From Pseudorasbora parva (taxonomy: Eukaryota; Chordata; Actinopteri; Cypriniformes; Gobionidae): 64,000 bases of DNA. The first letter of the stretch is position 1; each line of letters starts with the position of its first letter. This document shows positions 41,107 through 57,349 of this stretch, piece after piece. Under the pieces are notes generated by a model, which was not told the DNA's origin, ran no database searches, and was given only the letters and a program-made list of their open reading frames with translations. Made by a program: the position numbers and the translations under genes. The stretch lies in the NCBI RefSeq assembly GCF_024679245.1, contig NC_090183.1, forward strand, positions 24,685,355 through 24,749,354. Direction: 5' to 3'.

Positions 41107-43350
41107 TTTTTCCAGAGCTGTATATAGAATATTCTGTACATGTAACCTTATTTAAATAATGGCGTATAATATACCTTAATGTTGGGGGGGGGAAAAACAT
41201 CCATAGATACGTTATGTGTCACCTATATAACTATAATGCAAGGAATTTGTGCTTATGACTATTTATTGAATAAATGACTGTTTATTATAAAATGTATAGT
41301 AAATCAAATAAACATGTTATCCAAAATGCATTGGTGATTCATATAGTGAGTCATGTATCATCTAATTAGTCCTCATCAAATAACACTGATTCAAACACAA
41401 AGACTGATGACCATAGACTGAGTCAGAGCTGAATGTCTGGGCAGCCTCTATTGCAGATGACAGCGTCCCTTCTGCATGAGTGCGTAAGAAAGTGCTGCTC
41501 TCTTTGAAAAGCCAACTTTCTCTCACACTTAAAAAGGATGAAGTAACAGAATGATTGTCACCTTTCCCACCAGTAGTTCATCTTTAGATAAGTAAATTAA
41601 TGTAAAATTTCTAGTCCAATGACACAGGGGGGAAAGAAATGAACATTTAGGCTCTTATAGGACAAGACATTGACTGACACAGTGCTAATCTACCCTTGGT
41701 CATGACACTGTATAATTAATAATCCACACTGCAGGGTTGTGGATAATAGAAGGTTAATTAGGCAAAAATGAAAGAAATAGATCAGGCTAGCACAGGCTTT
41801 ATCACAATAGCCTTGCAGGTCCTCACGAGGAAGTGTTTAATCTAATCCTTCACAAACTAATACAGACCAACACATCTTCAAGTTAATTATTTCTGAATAA
41901 CTTCATTTGCTTCTCACCAAATCAACACAAAAAAGAAGTAAAAAAGGAGATTTTAGACACAAAAAAAAAAAAGAAAAGAAAAAAGGAAATTTAGACCAGA
42001 TCATGTTTGATCATGGTGGATGTCCACTCATGTTTGTTTAGTGAAGTTTAGATTGAATTTGGGCAAAATTTTAGCATTGGTGGATCGCAATAATAGATTT
42101 CTATTAAATTGGGACCGATCTGGTTTTGTCTCACTAAGGGCATAGAGATCTTAAAAAAGGCAAACAGTCGTCTGAGGCCGTGCAGACATCAGTGTAAAAC
42201 CTGGATTGAGCTTTGAACTCGATATCATTGACAAAGTCTTTAATTAAGAAGATGTTTTCCAATGTCACATTAGAGTGGGAGTCAATATCAAACCATCAAT
42301 AATTTTCTCCCCCATTCACACAGAATCTGGTGTGTGGGGTGACCTGCAGACTCAGGGGTCAGGGCCGGTCTGGAGATGATCCAGGGCAATGGGTCAAGGT
42401 CCTGTGAGTGTGTGATCTCTTGGAGGTCAGCCGGCATACTGCATGTCCATACTGATTGACTCACAAATGGAGTGTTACCTTGTAGTGCAGAGTCAATAGG
42501 AAATACAGACATCATCAGTGACCGTAGCACAGGATAGAGCCCATGAACCACGCATCCCCCCACATAAATCTCACAATCCACAGAGTTCAGCTCTTCGTCT
42601 ACTAGTTTTCAATGATTGTGTCGCCTTCTAAGTCCAGTCCCGGAAGGGCATGGGCAGCCATGGGGTTACACATTGTTGATTTCTCCTGTTTTTGCCCTAT
42701 CCTTAAAACCTCACTAATCCACAAATTCGACCTTGGATTTCAGTTGGGGAGCCAGAGGAGGAAAATAATTGGGTAGCTGCTAATAATTGGATTTTCTGCT
42801 TCTTTGGCAGAAAAAAAAAACTTAACCACTGTCCTAACAGGAAGAGTTTGGGGCAGTAAGCTGCTCTTCAGAGCTCCAACTAGGCCTCGGTCACCACATA
42901 TAAAATGATTAGCATTCTGTGATATGATTACTGGCTCTGCTTTTAAAATCTAATTAAAAAAAAAAATAAGGAGAAGATTTATAAAATTCTTTAAGTGTTC
43001 ACTCAGTCCTCATTATAAAGACTTTAGACTCCTTTTATAAGGGATTTAAACAGAAAGAAAAAGAAAAAAGAAAAGAGGAAAGGTTACCTCGATTACATCT
43101 GTAGAAAAGTGGCTTTACAGAAGTTTAAGAGTGAGAAAGAGATATGAAAGAGCAAGAGATAAGCAGCTTGAAAAAAAGTCGATTTCTTAAGTTTGTAATC
43201 TTCTGGATTTTGAGTGCCATCGGGTAAAATTAGATAGGCTATTCGAACTGCTCTTGGAATTGTGCTGTTACGTCACGTCAGGTATGTACCTTTTCTTAAT
43301 TAATTACATAAATTAGAAACATCACAAAATAATATCTTGCTAAACATGTT
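41107..43350. other. No gene recognised
   Basis: AT-rich with A-rich tracts (41961-41985, 42811-42820, 43050-43080). The frame at 42288-42581 (minus) has no domain. I saw no terminal repeats. Confidence 0.35.
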
Positions 43351-43351
43351 T

Positions 43352-43384
<33 letters not shown>

Positions 43385-43385
43385 T
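43351..43385. repeat. (TTG)n microsatellite
   Basis: About ten TTG units followed by a G run. Confidence 0.95.
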
Positions 43386-43719
43386 GGGGGGGAGTATATG
43401 CCAGTATATAAATTCCAAAAATAAAATAGTGTTAAATACTCTTTAGAAATAAAAGTTTATTGATCTTTGAAAAGGTGTACCTGCATTATTATGCCATTAT
43501 CATTATTTTAGTTGAAAATGGTCTCAGAACAACAATATTGTCATCTATCACAATAATTTCTTGGCCAATTTATCGTCCAGTGAAATTTATCATGAGAGGC
43601 CTACTAAAAACAATATGATCAGCCATTATCAGGGGCACTAATACGATCACTTATATACTGCTACATGCAAAACAACAACAAAAAAACCTGAGGAAGACAA
43701 GTCGGCCTACTAGCCAGTT

Positions 43720-43990
43720 TGTGATTGGTCCCCGGATTTCAGGAATCAAATCACGGCAGAATGGCTAGCAGAAAACATAAGGAGAAAGGTGGATAGGAAA
43801 AAGTTAAAGAAAAGATGGCCAAGTACAGTGTAGTACATAGTACAGCATAGTAAAGTGTCTGTTGCGCATGGCTAGAGGTAAATGGCCGGAGATGGGCCTA
43901 TTTGGGAGAAAGTCCAGGGCTGTTTTTTAGCCCCAGTCCGTCCCTGGGCGGCCGGACGCCCACAGCCCGTGATAACTTTATAGAATAACT
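43720..43990 (+). pseudogene. Possible hAT-like element N-terminal remnant
   Basis: ATG at 43760 gives MASRKHKEKGG then a stop and a Lys-rich continuation (VKEKMAKY), a short basic start like those of hAT-like zinc-finger transposases. About 43905-43960 (CCAGTCCGTCCCTGGGCGGCC) resembles the text at 18.73-18.79 kb. No catalytic domain or termini are visible; the call is weak. Confidence 0.25.
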
Positions 43991-44396
43991 AACACAATGA
44001 TTTTCGACCCTGTTCCCTCTCATAATGTCACATTACATATATCAGGTGAAGTGGATGATCTTGTGTCATAAATCCAGCAGGCTCCATCAGTGTTGAAAAC
44101 GGCGGCGCCCCGCCTACAGCCTGTGATAACTTACTGATCATTAAACACGTGAGCTAGACGGTTAGCGAATCAGAACACAGCTGAACCAATCTGAGCCAAT
44201 CTTGCGTATTTTGGAGGGACTGGCTTCATAGAACCCGTAAACCATCAGACTGTTTTTACAAGAAGGGACAGAGCAGTGTAGAATAAAGGTAAAATATATG
44301 AAAAATAATGCATTTTTTTTTAAAACAAAGCATGAACATATTACAGTGCACCCCACAAACACAATCAGGCCTTCGAAAGAATGTTTTACCACCCCT
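43990..44396. repeat. Multicopy repeat, second copy of the 26.3 kb segment, TTAA end
   Basis: 44220-44385 matches 26295-26440. This copy keeps its terminus: the sequence ends ACATTC-type ... TTTTACCACCCCT followed by TTAA (44397-44400), so it too belongs to a TTAA-site family. The region upstream (AACGGCGGCGCCCCGCCTAC) is GC-rich. The minus-strand frame 44162-44425 has no domain. Confidence 0.6.
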
Positions 44397-44459
44397 TTAA
44401 TAAAAAAATAAAATAAAAAAATCATACATTAACAATACCGCTTCATTGTTTTAAATTTT

Positions 44460-45035
44460 GAAAAAAAAAAAAAAAAAAAAAAAAACCTTCATGTGGTATA
44501 ACCAACACGAAAAACCACAAAAGCAGGAAAGCAGGCAATGAATAATAGAGCCCTGCAGACTCTCATGACTGGATGACAAGGTGAGTAAGGCCACATCCAC
44601 ACGAATCCAGAGCTTTTCCTATCGAATCTTTTTTTTCTCGCCTCAAGAAATATCTGTGTACACACAAAACCACTGGAACCGACTCAAAACAATGTAGTAT
44701 ACATGCCAGACCAGTATGCAGTGCTGTAATTCTGCCACAGAAATACGCTAAAAACGGAGAAGAAGAGTTGTGGCTCGAAGGGGTACAGCAATGATAGGAA
44801 ATGAGAGAAAATCTCACGATTAAATAACAATAAATAAATGTATAAAAAAAAAAACACACACAGATTGTGTTTTATTAATGCCTACACCTACCTAAAGCCA
44901 AACCAAAAACTAAGCCTACCCTTACAAGAGTGCAAGTGCAGTAATTAAATAACGCAATACTGATGTGCACATGTCCAGTGCCCGTAGCTGTGTTCCTTCT
45001 AGTCTTTACCGTGTGGGATGTGATGTGATGCAAAT
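44460..45035. other. Poly-A tract and repeat-fragment DNA
   Basis: An A25 run lies at 44461-44485. A short piece with AGCCTACCCTTACAAGAG (about 44910) resembles the internal part of the MITE at 57.1-57.3 kb. No gene. Confidence 0.35.
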
Positions 45036-45039
45036 GGTT

Positions 45040-46343
45040 TGTCAAATAGTGCTATCTAGAACCCATTAGAGGTGCTATATTGCATTTTATTTCTTCCTCA
45101 ATAATGGTGCTAAACGGCACCAACAGTATTTTTTTGGCGTGTAAAGAACCTTTAAGGGGGCTTGAAAGGTTCTTTGTTCAGAAGTGGAGCTATATAGCAC
45201 CTTTACCATCCCAAAAAACCTCTGAAAAAACAGGGCTTAAAGGACAACTCCGGTGACAAATGAACCTAGGGGTAATTAACAGATGGTTACTGAGTAGATC
45301 GTTCTCTGGGATGCGTTTTCATAAAAATCAAATGTAAAGAGTTTTATCTCTAAAAACAGATTAGCTTATCACACTAGTCTATGGGGCACAGGGTAGTGAA
45401 ATTAAATTACTAGTTAATACCACTAATAAGGCTCAAAATGGCCTCACACTAACAGGGTAGCATAATGAGGGTCCCTACATGCAAACCGAAGCATTGAGAA
45501 CTCTGTTAGTGTACAAACAGTTTAATAAGAAGATACTTTATAAACACAGTACATTACACTTTTACGGACAGGCGCCATCTTGAAAAACAGTCCTGACTAA
45601 TCGATCTACAAGTGCTCTGCTAAGTGAGCTGGTCGATAGGAATTAAGTTTGTGAAATGTAATTACATGGACATTTTTATTTTTATTTATTTATTTTCTCT
45701 GTCACGTTCAGTGCTTTCTTCCGGAAACAACGGACCATATGAGATTCCAAGTCACAGTTCATCACTTAGCAGATTGCTCGTGGCTCGACGTGTCGAGACT
45801 GTTTTCCAAGATGGCGCCTGTCCGTAAAAGTGTAATGTACTGTCTTTATAAAGTATCTTCTTATTAAACTGTTTGTACACTTACAAAGTTCTCAATGTTT
45901 CGGTTTGCATGTAGGGACCCTCATTATGCTGCCGTGTTAGTGTAAGGCTATTTTAAGCCTTATTAGTGGTATTAACTAGTGATTTAATTTCACTACCCTG
46001 TGCCCCATAGACTAGTGTTATAAGCTAATTTGTTTTTAGAGATAAAACTCTTTACATTCGATTTTCATGAAAACGCATCCAAGAGAACGATCCACTCAGT
46101 AACCATCTGTTAATTACCCCTAGGGTCATTTCTCACCAGAGTTGTCCTTTAACAGGTTCTGTATATGATAATGGGGCTTACCTCACAGCACCTCGGTCAT
46201 GCCAAAGAACTGGTGAAGAACAGCTGAAGAACAACTGAATCGGCAAGATTTGGTGCTATACAGCACTTAAAGTGGTTCCCCTATGATCACAAGTCACTTT
46301 TAGTACCATATAGCACCATTTTGTTTTTTAGAGTGTAAACACG
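45040..46343. repeat. Outer MITE carrying a nested giant foldback
   Basis: The outer sequence has GGTGCTATAT on the left (about 45071) and ACCATATAGCACC with TTTTTTAGAGTGTAAA on the right (about 46305-46340), plus TATATAGCACCTTTACCATC at about 45191. These are parts of a family with alternating 'agcacc' and 'ggtgct' blocks. The 45241-46148 foldback is inserted in it at a TTAA. Confidence 0.5.
45241..46148. mobile_element. Giant foldback TTAA element, two 350-bp arms
   Basis: Flanked by TTAA at 45237-45240 and 46149-46152. The left arm 45241-45590 (AGGACAACTCCGGTGAC at the tip; GGCGCCATCTTGAAAAACAG at the inner end) and the right arm 45799-46148 are the same length and mostly identical when inverted, with about a 208-bp centre. 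The centre still shows inverted traces (CTCTGCTAAGTGAG and complement of CACTTAGCAGA). No protein is encoded; the frame at 45624-45827 runs through the centre and part of an arm. Confidence 0.9.
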
Positions 46344-46344
46344 A

Positions 46345-48785
46345 AAACGCAAGGGTGTCGGTTTCAGAATTATCCACTCAGGGACCCGGTTTCTAAAAAT
46401 TAAGTATTTTCTTTCTTAAGATTTTCTTAAGATTTTTTTCTTTTTTTTTCTTTTGTAAAAAAAAAAAAAAAACATAAACACGGTCAATACATACTTTAAA
46501 CTTTTTAAAAGTAAATTATTTAAAGTTTTTTAAATTTTATTTATAATTGTTTGTCACCCTGTATACTGTCTAGGGCAGTTATATAGAGGTGTTGAATTGT
46601 TACAAACACGCATTTCTCCATAATCAGAATCAAGTCTAAAATAAAAACACCTTCAGTTAGAAATACCCTATCCTGTGTTGCAGTCTAAGAGACGTTGTGT
46701 GTATGTGTTTGCAGTACAGCAGGAGCTGCAGTGTGGTAATTAGAGTTTGGCAGGGAGTCTAGGTGACTATGGCAATATGTAATTCTGTTCGCCGCATGTG
46801 TGTACCTGCCGTGCACTTTGAGTCACATGTGAGACCAAACCTCAGACTGTATCAAAGGAAGGGTGCAATGTGGCCCTGACTGCCCCTCTGGTTAAGCACA
46901 CCCAGGAGGCCCTCCTGCGAGTCACCTTGCGAATGTTCCCTTATGAAGCAACTTAGGCCTGTCGACATGCGACTTGGACAATGGAGAATTCAAAGGGTTC
47001 AGGTTCCGACACAAGAGCTGTGATTCCAAAACAAACACGCAGATCTCTGCAAATATCAGCCTACCAGTATCCACCACCTGTGCACACCTAAGATACGTGG
47101 CATACTTTTGTTTTCCAACTGTAGGACAATATGTTTAACGGATAATCACGTTGTATGTGAGGCGTGTGTGTGTTTTTTTTGGACAAATTTATCTTCAGTG
47201 TAAAGGTAAGTTGAACTGGGCTGAAATGCATAAAAGGAGAACAGTGTTCACTCACAATTTTCAGTTGGTAATAAAAGGTAATTTCTTATTACATTCACAA
47301 ATTTAATTACATGTTTATATATACTTATATATATATAAGTGCTTCAGAATGGCATGACTACTTTATATAAGATACTTTATTGAACTCTTATAATTATTAT
47401 TTGCTTACTTCCCCTTTTTTCAAGATGGATGATCAAAGCAATGAGGAATATTTACTGGGGATTCTGATCAATTTTGCATCCATTTTGCAACTTGAATGTG
47501 AAGTCCTGCGCATTCAGCAGTAATTCGGCAGAAGTGAAAAATCGCTTGTGATGGAGGTGTAATTGCATGCAAGAGGACACTACACCCGGCTGTATCACAA
47601 TAGCCTGGCGAAGGCAGACGCTACTGCGTGGAAGTTGAAATGCTGGCAACAGACGATCCTCCCCCCATCAATTTATATATTATTGCATTGTAAAGGTCAA
47701 AGCTAAAAAAGCCTCTCAGAGTGACTACAATTACATATCATTTCTGCAAGAGGACGAAGAAAATGAAAGAAAGAGCCCGAACCTTTTGTGCATTTGTTGC
47801 AGAAAGCTCTAATCTTGTCATATGGAATAAAGGCAAGCTGGAAACACTTGAGAGTTTATGTAATGAAAAAAACATCAGTCACATTATGGACACTGAAATT
47901 GGTGTGGGTTTAAAATTGACCTAATTTTCAGGCAAAGAGAAACCGTAAACAGTTTAAAACGTGTGAACACATGTACGGATGTATGTATGCGTGCACAGGC
48001 ATACGCATGTATGATCTGTAAGTATGCAGATACGATACAAGAAAATTTACACTTTTCATGGTTAACTTCAAAAGTAAGTTAAATGAATTAGGCCTGTATA
48101 ATATTTCATAATTTAAACACTAGTAAAAGGCATAGTGCATAAACTAATTGTGACCTTATATAACAGTTATAACCTTTCTGTGGGAGTTTTGTAATGACAA
48201 TAATGAATGATCACTTCGATTCAATGTGATGACGAGAGTTAAGGACACCACACTGTTTAAGCAGAGAGACAGCTAGAATAAGCATTATTGTCCTCTTTAT
48301 TTCTCTCTTTTACGTGAAGAGAGAGCCATAGTCGACACTTTGTTTTCATACAATTGTCCAAAACGTGTCGCCTCCTTGACTACAAAAAAGGCTCCCCAGA
48401 CAAACAAATGACTGTTCTTTTTTTCCCACCCTTACGCTTCAATACGATGCCAGTGAAAAAAAAATGCAAAAAATAAATTAAACCGCAGAGACTGAATTGT
48501 GTACAAGGTGGACCCTCTGTTCAGTAAGCCACTTTCATTTGAGAAAAGCCTTTTTTGGAAATAATATGTTCTGCTCTGCTTAAGTCTGAGATCAAATGCT
48601 CTCTCATAACGCCAGGGTAATTAGATTTCACTATGTAAATGGCCTTTGGAGGCCATAAAGAGTGAGAGGAAGAGAGATAGAAAGCAAGAGCAGGCTCTTG
48701 TTTGTTCACTGCTGCCTCCCTCAGGACATTCAAGATTCTGCCATTTGGCATCTTATATAGAGTATGCAACAGCACGGCTACCACA
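46345..48785. other. No gene; 46.69-47.10 kb repeat-free
   Basis: T- and A-rich tracts at 46427-46475. 46690-47100 is less AT-rich, repeat-free and might be conserved non-coding DNA. The small frames at 47452-47924 lack motifs. Confidence 0.3.
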
Positions 48786-48787
48786 GA

Positions 48788-48789
<2 letters not shown>

Positions 48790-48858
<69 letters not shown>
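48790..48858. repeat. (TA)n microsatellite
   Basis: TA run of about 69 bases. Confidence 0.97.
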
Positions 48859-48859
<1 letters not shown>

Positions 48860-48864
<5 letters not shown>

Positions 48865-51538
48865 CCAGAATCTAGTCAGCTGATGACATCCATGTGTATG
48901 GATGAAGATAATGAAGATAATGGGGATAGCAATTAAATGCCTTTCATCTAAGGTTTTTATCTCAGGCAATCTGTCACAAACACTATCATATAAACAGTTT
49001 AAGACCTGAGGCAGTTGTGCCTTGTGTACTCTCCTGATAAATTAATACGCAAAGCACTCCAAAATACATTAACAGAACATTTTAATCAAATAGCCTACAT
49101 TAATCAGAACAGTTAGTAAACAAAGGTCTCCTTCCAAAATGGTAACAGTGTGTGCGTGTGTTTCATTTTTTTCCTGGTTCTTTGTCCCCAGTAGATTGCA
49201 CAAACATATGGCTCGTCTCCCTCACCTTTAGGTAAGCCTCTCTTAATTAACTTTAAAGGGCTAATTTGCAAGCTTGACTAAGTATGGTGTTATTCTCCAA
49301 CAAAGATGCTTTTTATTTAGTTGTGATACTGAATGATTTTTATTGTTGTTGTTGTTTGTTTTTTGCTTTTCTTTTCTTTGCTTTACTTTACATAAAGACA
49401 ATCACCAGGGATACAATATTAAATCTGCAGTACGAGGAAAAACAAGACAGCAGCCATTGTCTTGACTAAGATTAAGGGAGTGGTAACATCATCTCTTTTT
49501 TTTCAAACATAAACAGCAGGGGCCCATTATAATGGTACAGTTTTTAAGCCTGGAAAGATGACCATATGCCATGCTCAAGGCACTGCCGAGACAAATGTCC
49601 ACAGACTACGGATCAGTGACAAGTCTCCTTGCTCTTAATGCCTTGTCAAGCCACTGTTGTAAAACAATTAAGATCCTATTAGCATATATTTTATTAATTG
49701 CCCTATCGGGGTGGAAACACAAAAGACAAGTTGATGTCCTGAGCTTTTGGAGAATTGGAGCATGGCATCTTTCTCACAGAGAGTGACAGCTGAAAAAATC
49801 GGGGTCAGATTATATCAGCACGGACAGCTTCACAGATTTGTTTGCCATTGATAGCAGCAATCAATTAGGGCAACCACGTCCGCAACAGCAGAAAATGCTG
49901 CAGGGACTCATCGAAAAAAAAAAAAGCATTCTTTTTTATTTGCCTCAGTCAGTCATTTGCGAGTAATTGTTGAGAAATAAATATATCAAATAAAAACCAC
50001 TCGTTGTCTGGTGATGATTATTTCACAATTATCGTATCACAGCTTTTTACATTTCCTCTGAGTAATTGGACTGCCCCGGTGCATTATCTGATCTAAATTG
50101 CATTGCTAATTACAAAGCCCAACAGTTGAGCGGCATCAATACTCCATTAGGATTAATTAAGATTGGGAGTGACAGCTGACGATTAGGCACATCATTTGCA
50201 GTTCAACAATGCAGAGGTCAAACGATCACGTTTCTTTCTTTTAATCATGATTACTGTAAACTGCTGGATAATTCCCATCGAAATGAAGCATCCGTGTAAC
50301 ATTATGATTAGCCAGGACACGCTCATTCATAAATGTAATACTGTGAAGGTACGAGGCGATTTTCAAGGTTTTTTCTTCGTCTAATTTTCACCAGGGAAAA
50401 CGTAAAGGTTTCGTAATTGATTATGTGTCTAATTACAAAGCATATAATTAGTGGAAGTTATTGATAGTTGAGAATGTGGTTTTTAACCCTGAAGCTGTGT
50501 ATCTACCCAGAGGAGATGTGTGTCCTTCTGATCTGATGATGGCTGTGACTTTTAACTAATTAGTTTGTCACACAAAGTCAAAAGTGTTTTTTTTTTTTTT
50601 TTTTTCTGTGACAACCTAAATTTGACACACTCGGGGTGTGTCTTTTTTTTAAGCCCTTAATTTTCATATTACAGGTCAGCAGAAGTAATTATCCTAAGTG
50701 ACCTTTAGATTCATGAAGAGAAGACAAACAAATCAATGTTTGCGCTTTTAAATTACATTTAAATACACATAAAATAACCAAAACAAAACCTGTATCCATA
50801 TAATGCCACTTGTAGTGGCTTGATGTGTGTGCTTTTGCGAAGTACACTTCGAGATGCAGAATACGAGTGCGCTTCAACTCACTTCATAGGCAGCTATAAC
50901 AGCACTTAAATGTTTAACATTAGACATTTTCAGATGCTATCAAAAAATAATAGCATCAAATCATGTTTTCCTCATGCCACTTTCACAGAGTATGGTGGAA
51001 GAGCCATCCTCCTCGACAGCATATGCCCTCAGAGAGACTGCACGGAGAAAAGCCAACCCATTATTGTTTTCATAACAGAAACAGAATGTTAAATGTAGGT
51101 TATGGCACATATAAAGACAGATCCGATGAAAGTATGAGCTTCAAAGTTCTGACAGATGTAAAAACTGCTGTAGTGTCTGCAAAACAGGGCCAATAGCCAA
51201 ACATAAATCTGGAAGACAAAGGTAAGCAGTGCCCACACAAAAAATACACAGACACACGCACACACTCACAAGCCATTACAACTGTACTCCCTGCAAGTAC
51301 ATTCTTAAATGTCACCGGGGACAGTGTGCTTTCCTAATTGTGATCATTTCCCAGCTAAAGATCAGGATCCCATCCACAGCCACTGGCTCTCACTTTAATG
51401 GTCTCTGGTGAATGTCACCGAGAGGGAAGTGTTATACACTTTACTTCACATCACAGTACTTTTGCATTGGACGTGTGAATGTTGAATGCTGTGCCTGAGT
51501 TCAGGGAGGATGATTACAGTAGTTTAATATTAAGTTAA
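48860..51538. other. Gene-poor; 49.98-50.46 kb is the best candidate conserved non-coding element
   Basis: No coding signature. 49980-50460 has a dense set of homeodomain-core words (GCTAATTAC, GGATTAATTAAG, GTAATTGATT, TCTAATTAC, ATAATTAG), an E-box with neighbouring site (CAGCTGACGATTAGG), and no repeat structure over several hundred bases. Such clusters are usual in enhancers of developmental regulators. This is a texture-based inference. Confidence 0.35.
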
Positions 51539-51539
51539 A

Positions 51540-51805
<266 letters not shown>

Positions 51806-52306
51806 CCATATATATATATATATATATATATAATTTTTGGTAGTATTTTTTTTCTCTTCATACTTTTGAGTGTGGTCTCAGAATGTCTGCCCCTGCTGTA
51901 GATATATATTTTAGATTGTGTGCCATGTAGTACCCAGGTGAAATCCAAATCAGTGCCATAGCAGTAATGATTTTTTATTTATCAGCTGTAAGAGACACTG
52001 TAGTCGTGTACATTGAAAAATGTAGAGACTCCCAGTAAGCGTTATACATGAGTGCTTGCTGGATGCAGTCAGTCTAAAAGTGGCTGAAAGAGTGCTGCCG
52101 GGCATACTTACCCTCCAGCTCCCCGAGGAGCTCTGTTATTATTGGTAATAAAAAGTGATAAACATGGCGTAAGGAATAGCTTGTGCCACTGTAGGTATAG
52201 TGTGTCCTTTATGCGAGTCATCCACAAAAGTTTTTGCATCACATTTCTAGATTTCTTTCTCTTTTTTCCCTGTTCTTTTTAGCAAACTGTATATAAACTA
52301 TATACT

Positions 52307-56595
<4,289 letters not shown>

Positions 56596-56597
56596 TT

Positions 56598-56960
56598 TTG
56601 TTGGTTTAACTTAAAAAAGTAAGTAACCTGGTTGCCTTAAAATTTTGAGTTTATTGAAATTAAAAAAATTGAGTTGATGACAATGAAGGAAATGTGTTTA
56701 ATAAATAGAAACTCAAAATATTATTGTATCTGAACCACATAAAAAATTAGATAAATCATGAAAATAGCACTATTTGGCATGTTTCACTGCGTCATCAGAA
56801 ATAAAAAACACACAATTACCCAATATGCTTACAAAATCTTTTAATAAAGGTTGTCAAATCTCAGAAAATGTTCATTGTATTCACTCAAAATTTTAATTTC
56901 AATGAACTCAAAATTTTGAGTTAACCAGGTAACTTTTTTTCTAAATAATTTTTACAGTGT
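56598..56960 (-). repeat. MITE family 'gttacctgg', copy 1 (inverted)
   Basis: Inverted copy of 62528-62895 (shared, as seen in the second copy: GAGTTACCTGGTTGGC, TGATGACGCAGTAAAAC-type block, CAGATACAATAATATTTTGA). Each copy is also a foldback: AACCTGGTTGCC near the left and TTAACCAGGTAAC near the right pair. It ends TTTTTACAGTG. Confidence 0.87.
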
Positions 56961-57003
56961 AGGAACATTTCCCTCTAACACCTTGAATACATTTAACTTA
57001 ATA

Positions 57004-57006
<3 letters not shown>

Positions 57007-57085
<79 letters not shown>

Positions 57086-57303
57086 CCTGTTTATGTGGTT
57101 TATGAGGACATATCAAATGTCCTTATAATTCAAATGGCCTTAAAAACATACTAGATGATGTTTTTTTGAGAAAGTAAAAATGCAGAATGTTTCCTGTGAT
57201 GGGTAGGTTTAGGGGCAGGGGCAGTGTAAGGGGATAGAAAATACGGTTTGTACAGTATAAAAACCATTACGCCTATGGAGAGTCCCTGTAAACCACATAG
57301 ACC

Positions 57304-57345
<42 letters not shown>
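57007..57345. repeat. (TG)n microsatellite split by a small MITE
   Basis: TG runs occupy 57007-57083 and 57308-57345. Between them, 57086-57305 begins GCCTGTTTATGTGGTTTATG and ends TGTAAACCACATAGACC, so TATGTGGTTTA pairs with TAAACCACATA. The interior has GGGTAGGTTTAGGGGCAGGG, a text typical of a fish MITE family. The element appears to have inserted in the TG array. Confidence 0.8.
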
Positions 57346-57348
<3 letters not shown>

Positions 57349-57349
57349 T

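Noticed and set aside
47452..47924. Two small frames (65-67 residues) as genes
   Set aside because: No motif, no splice context that I can support, and lengths expected by chance.
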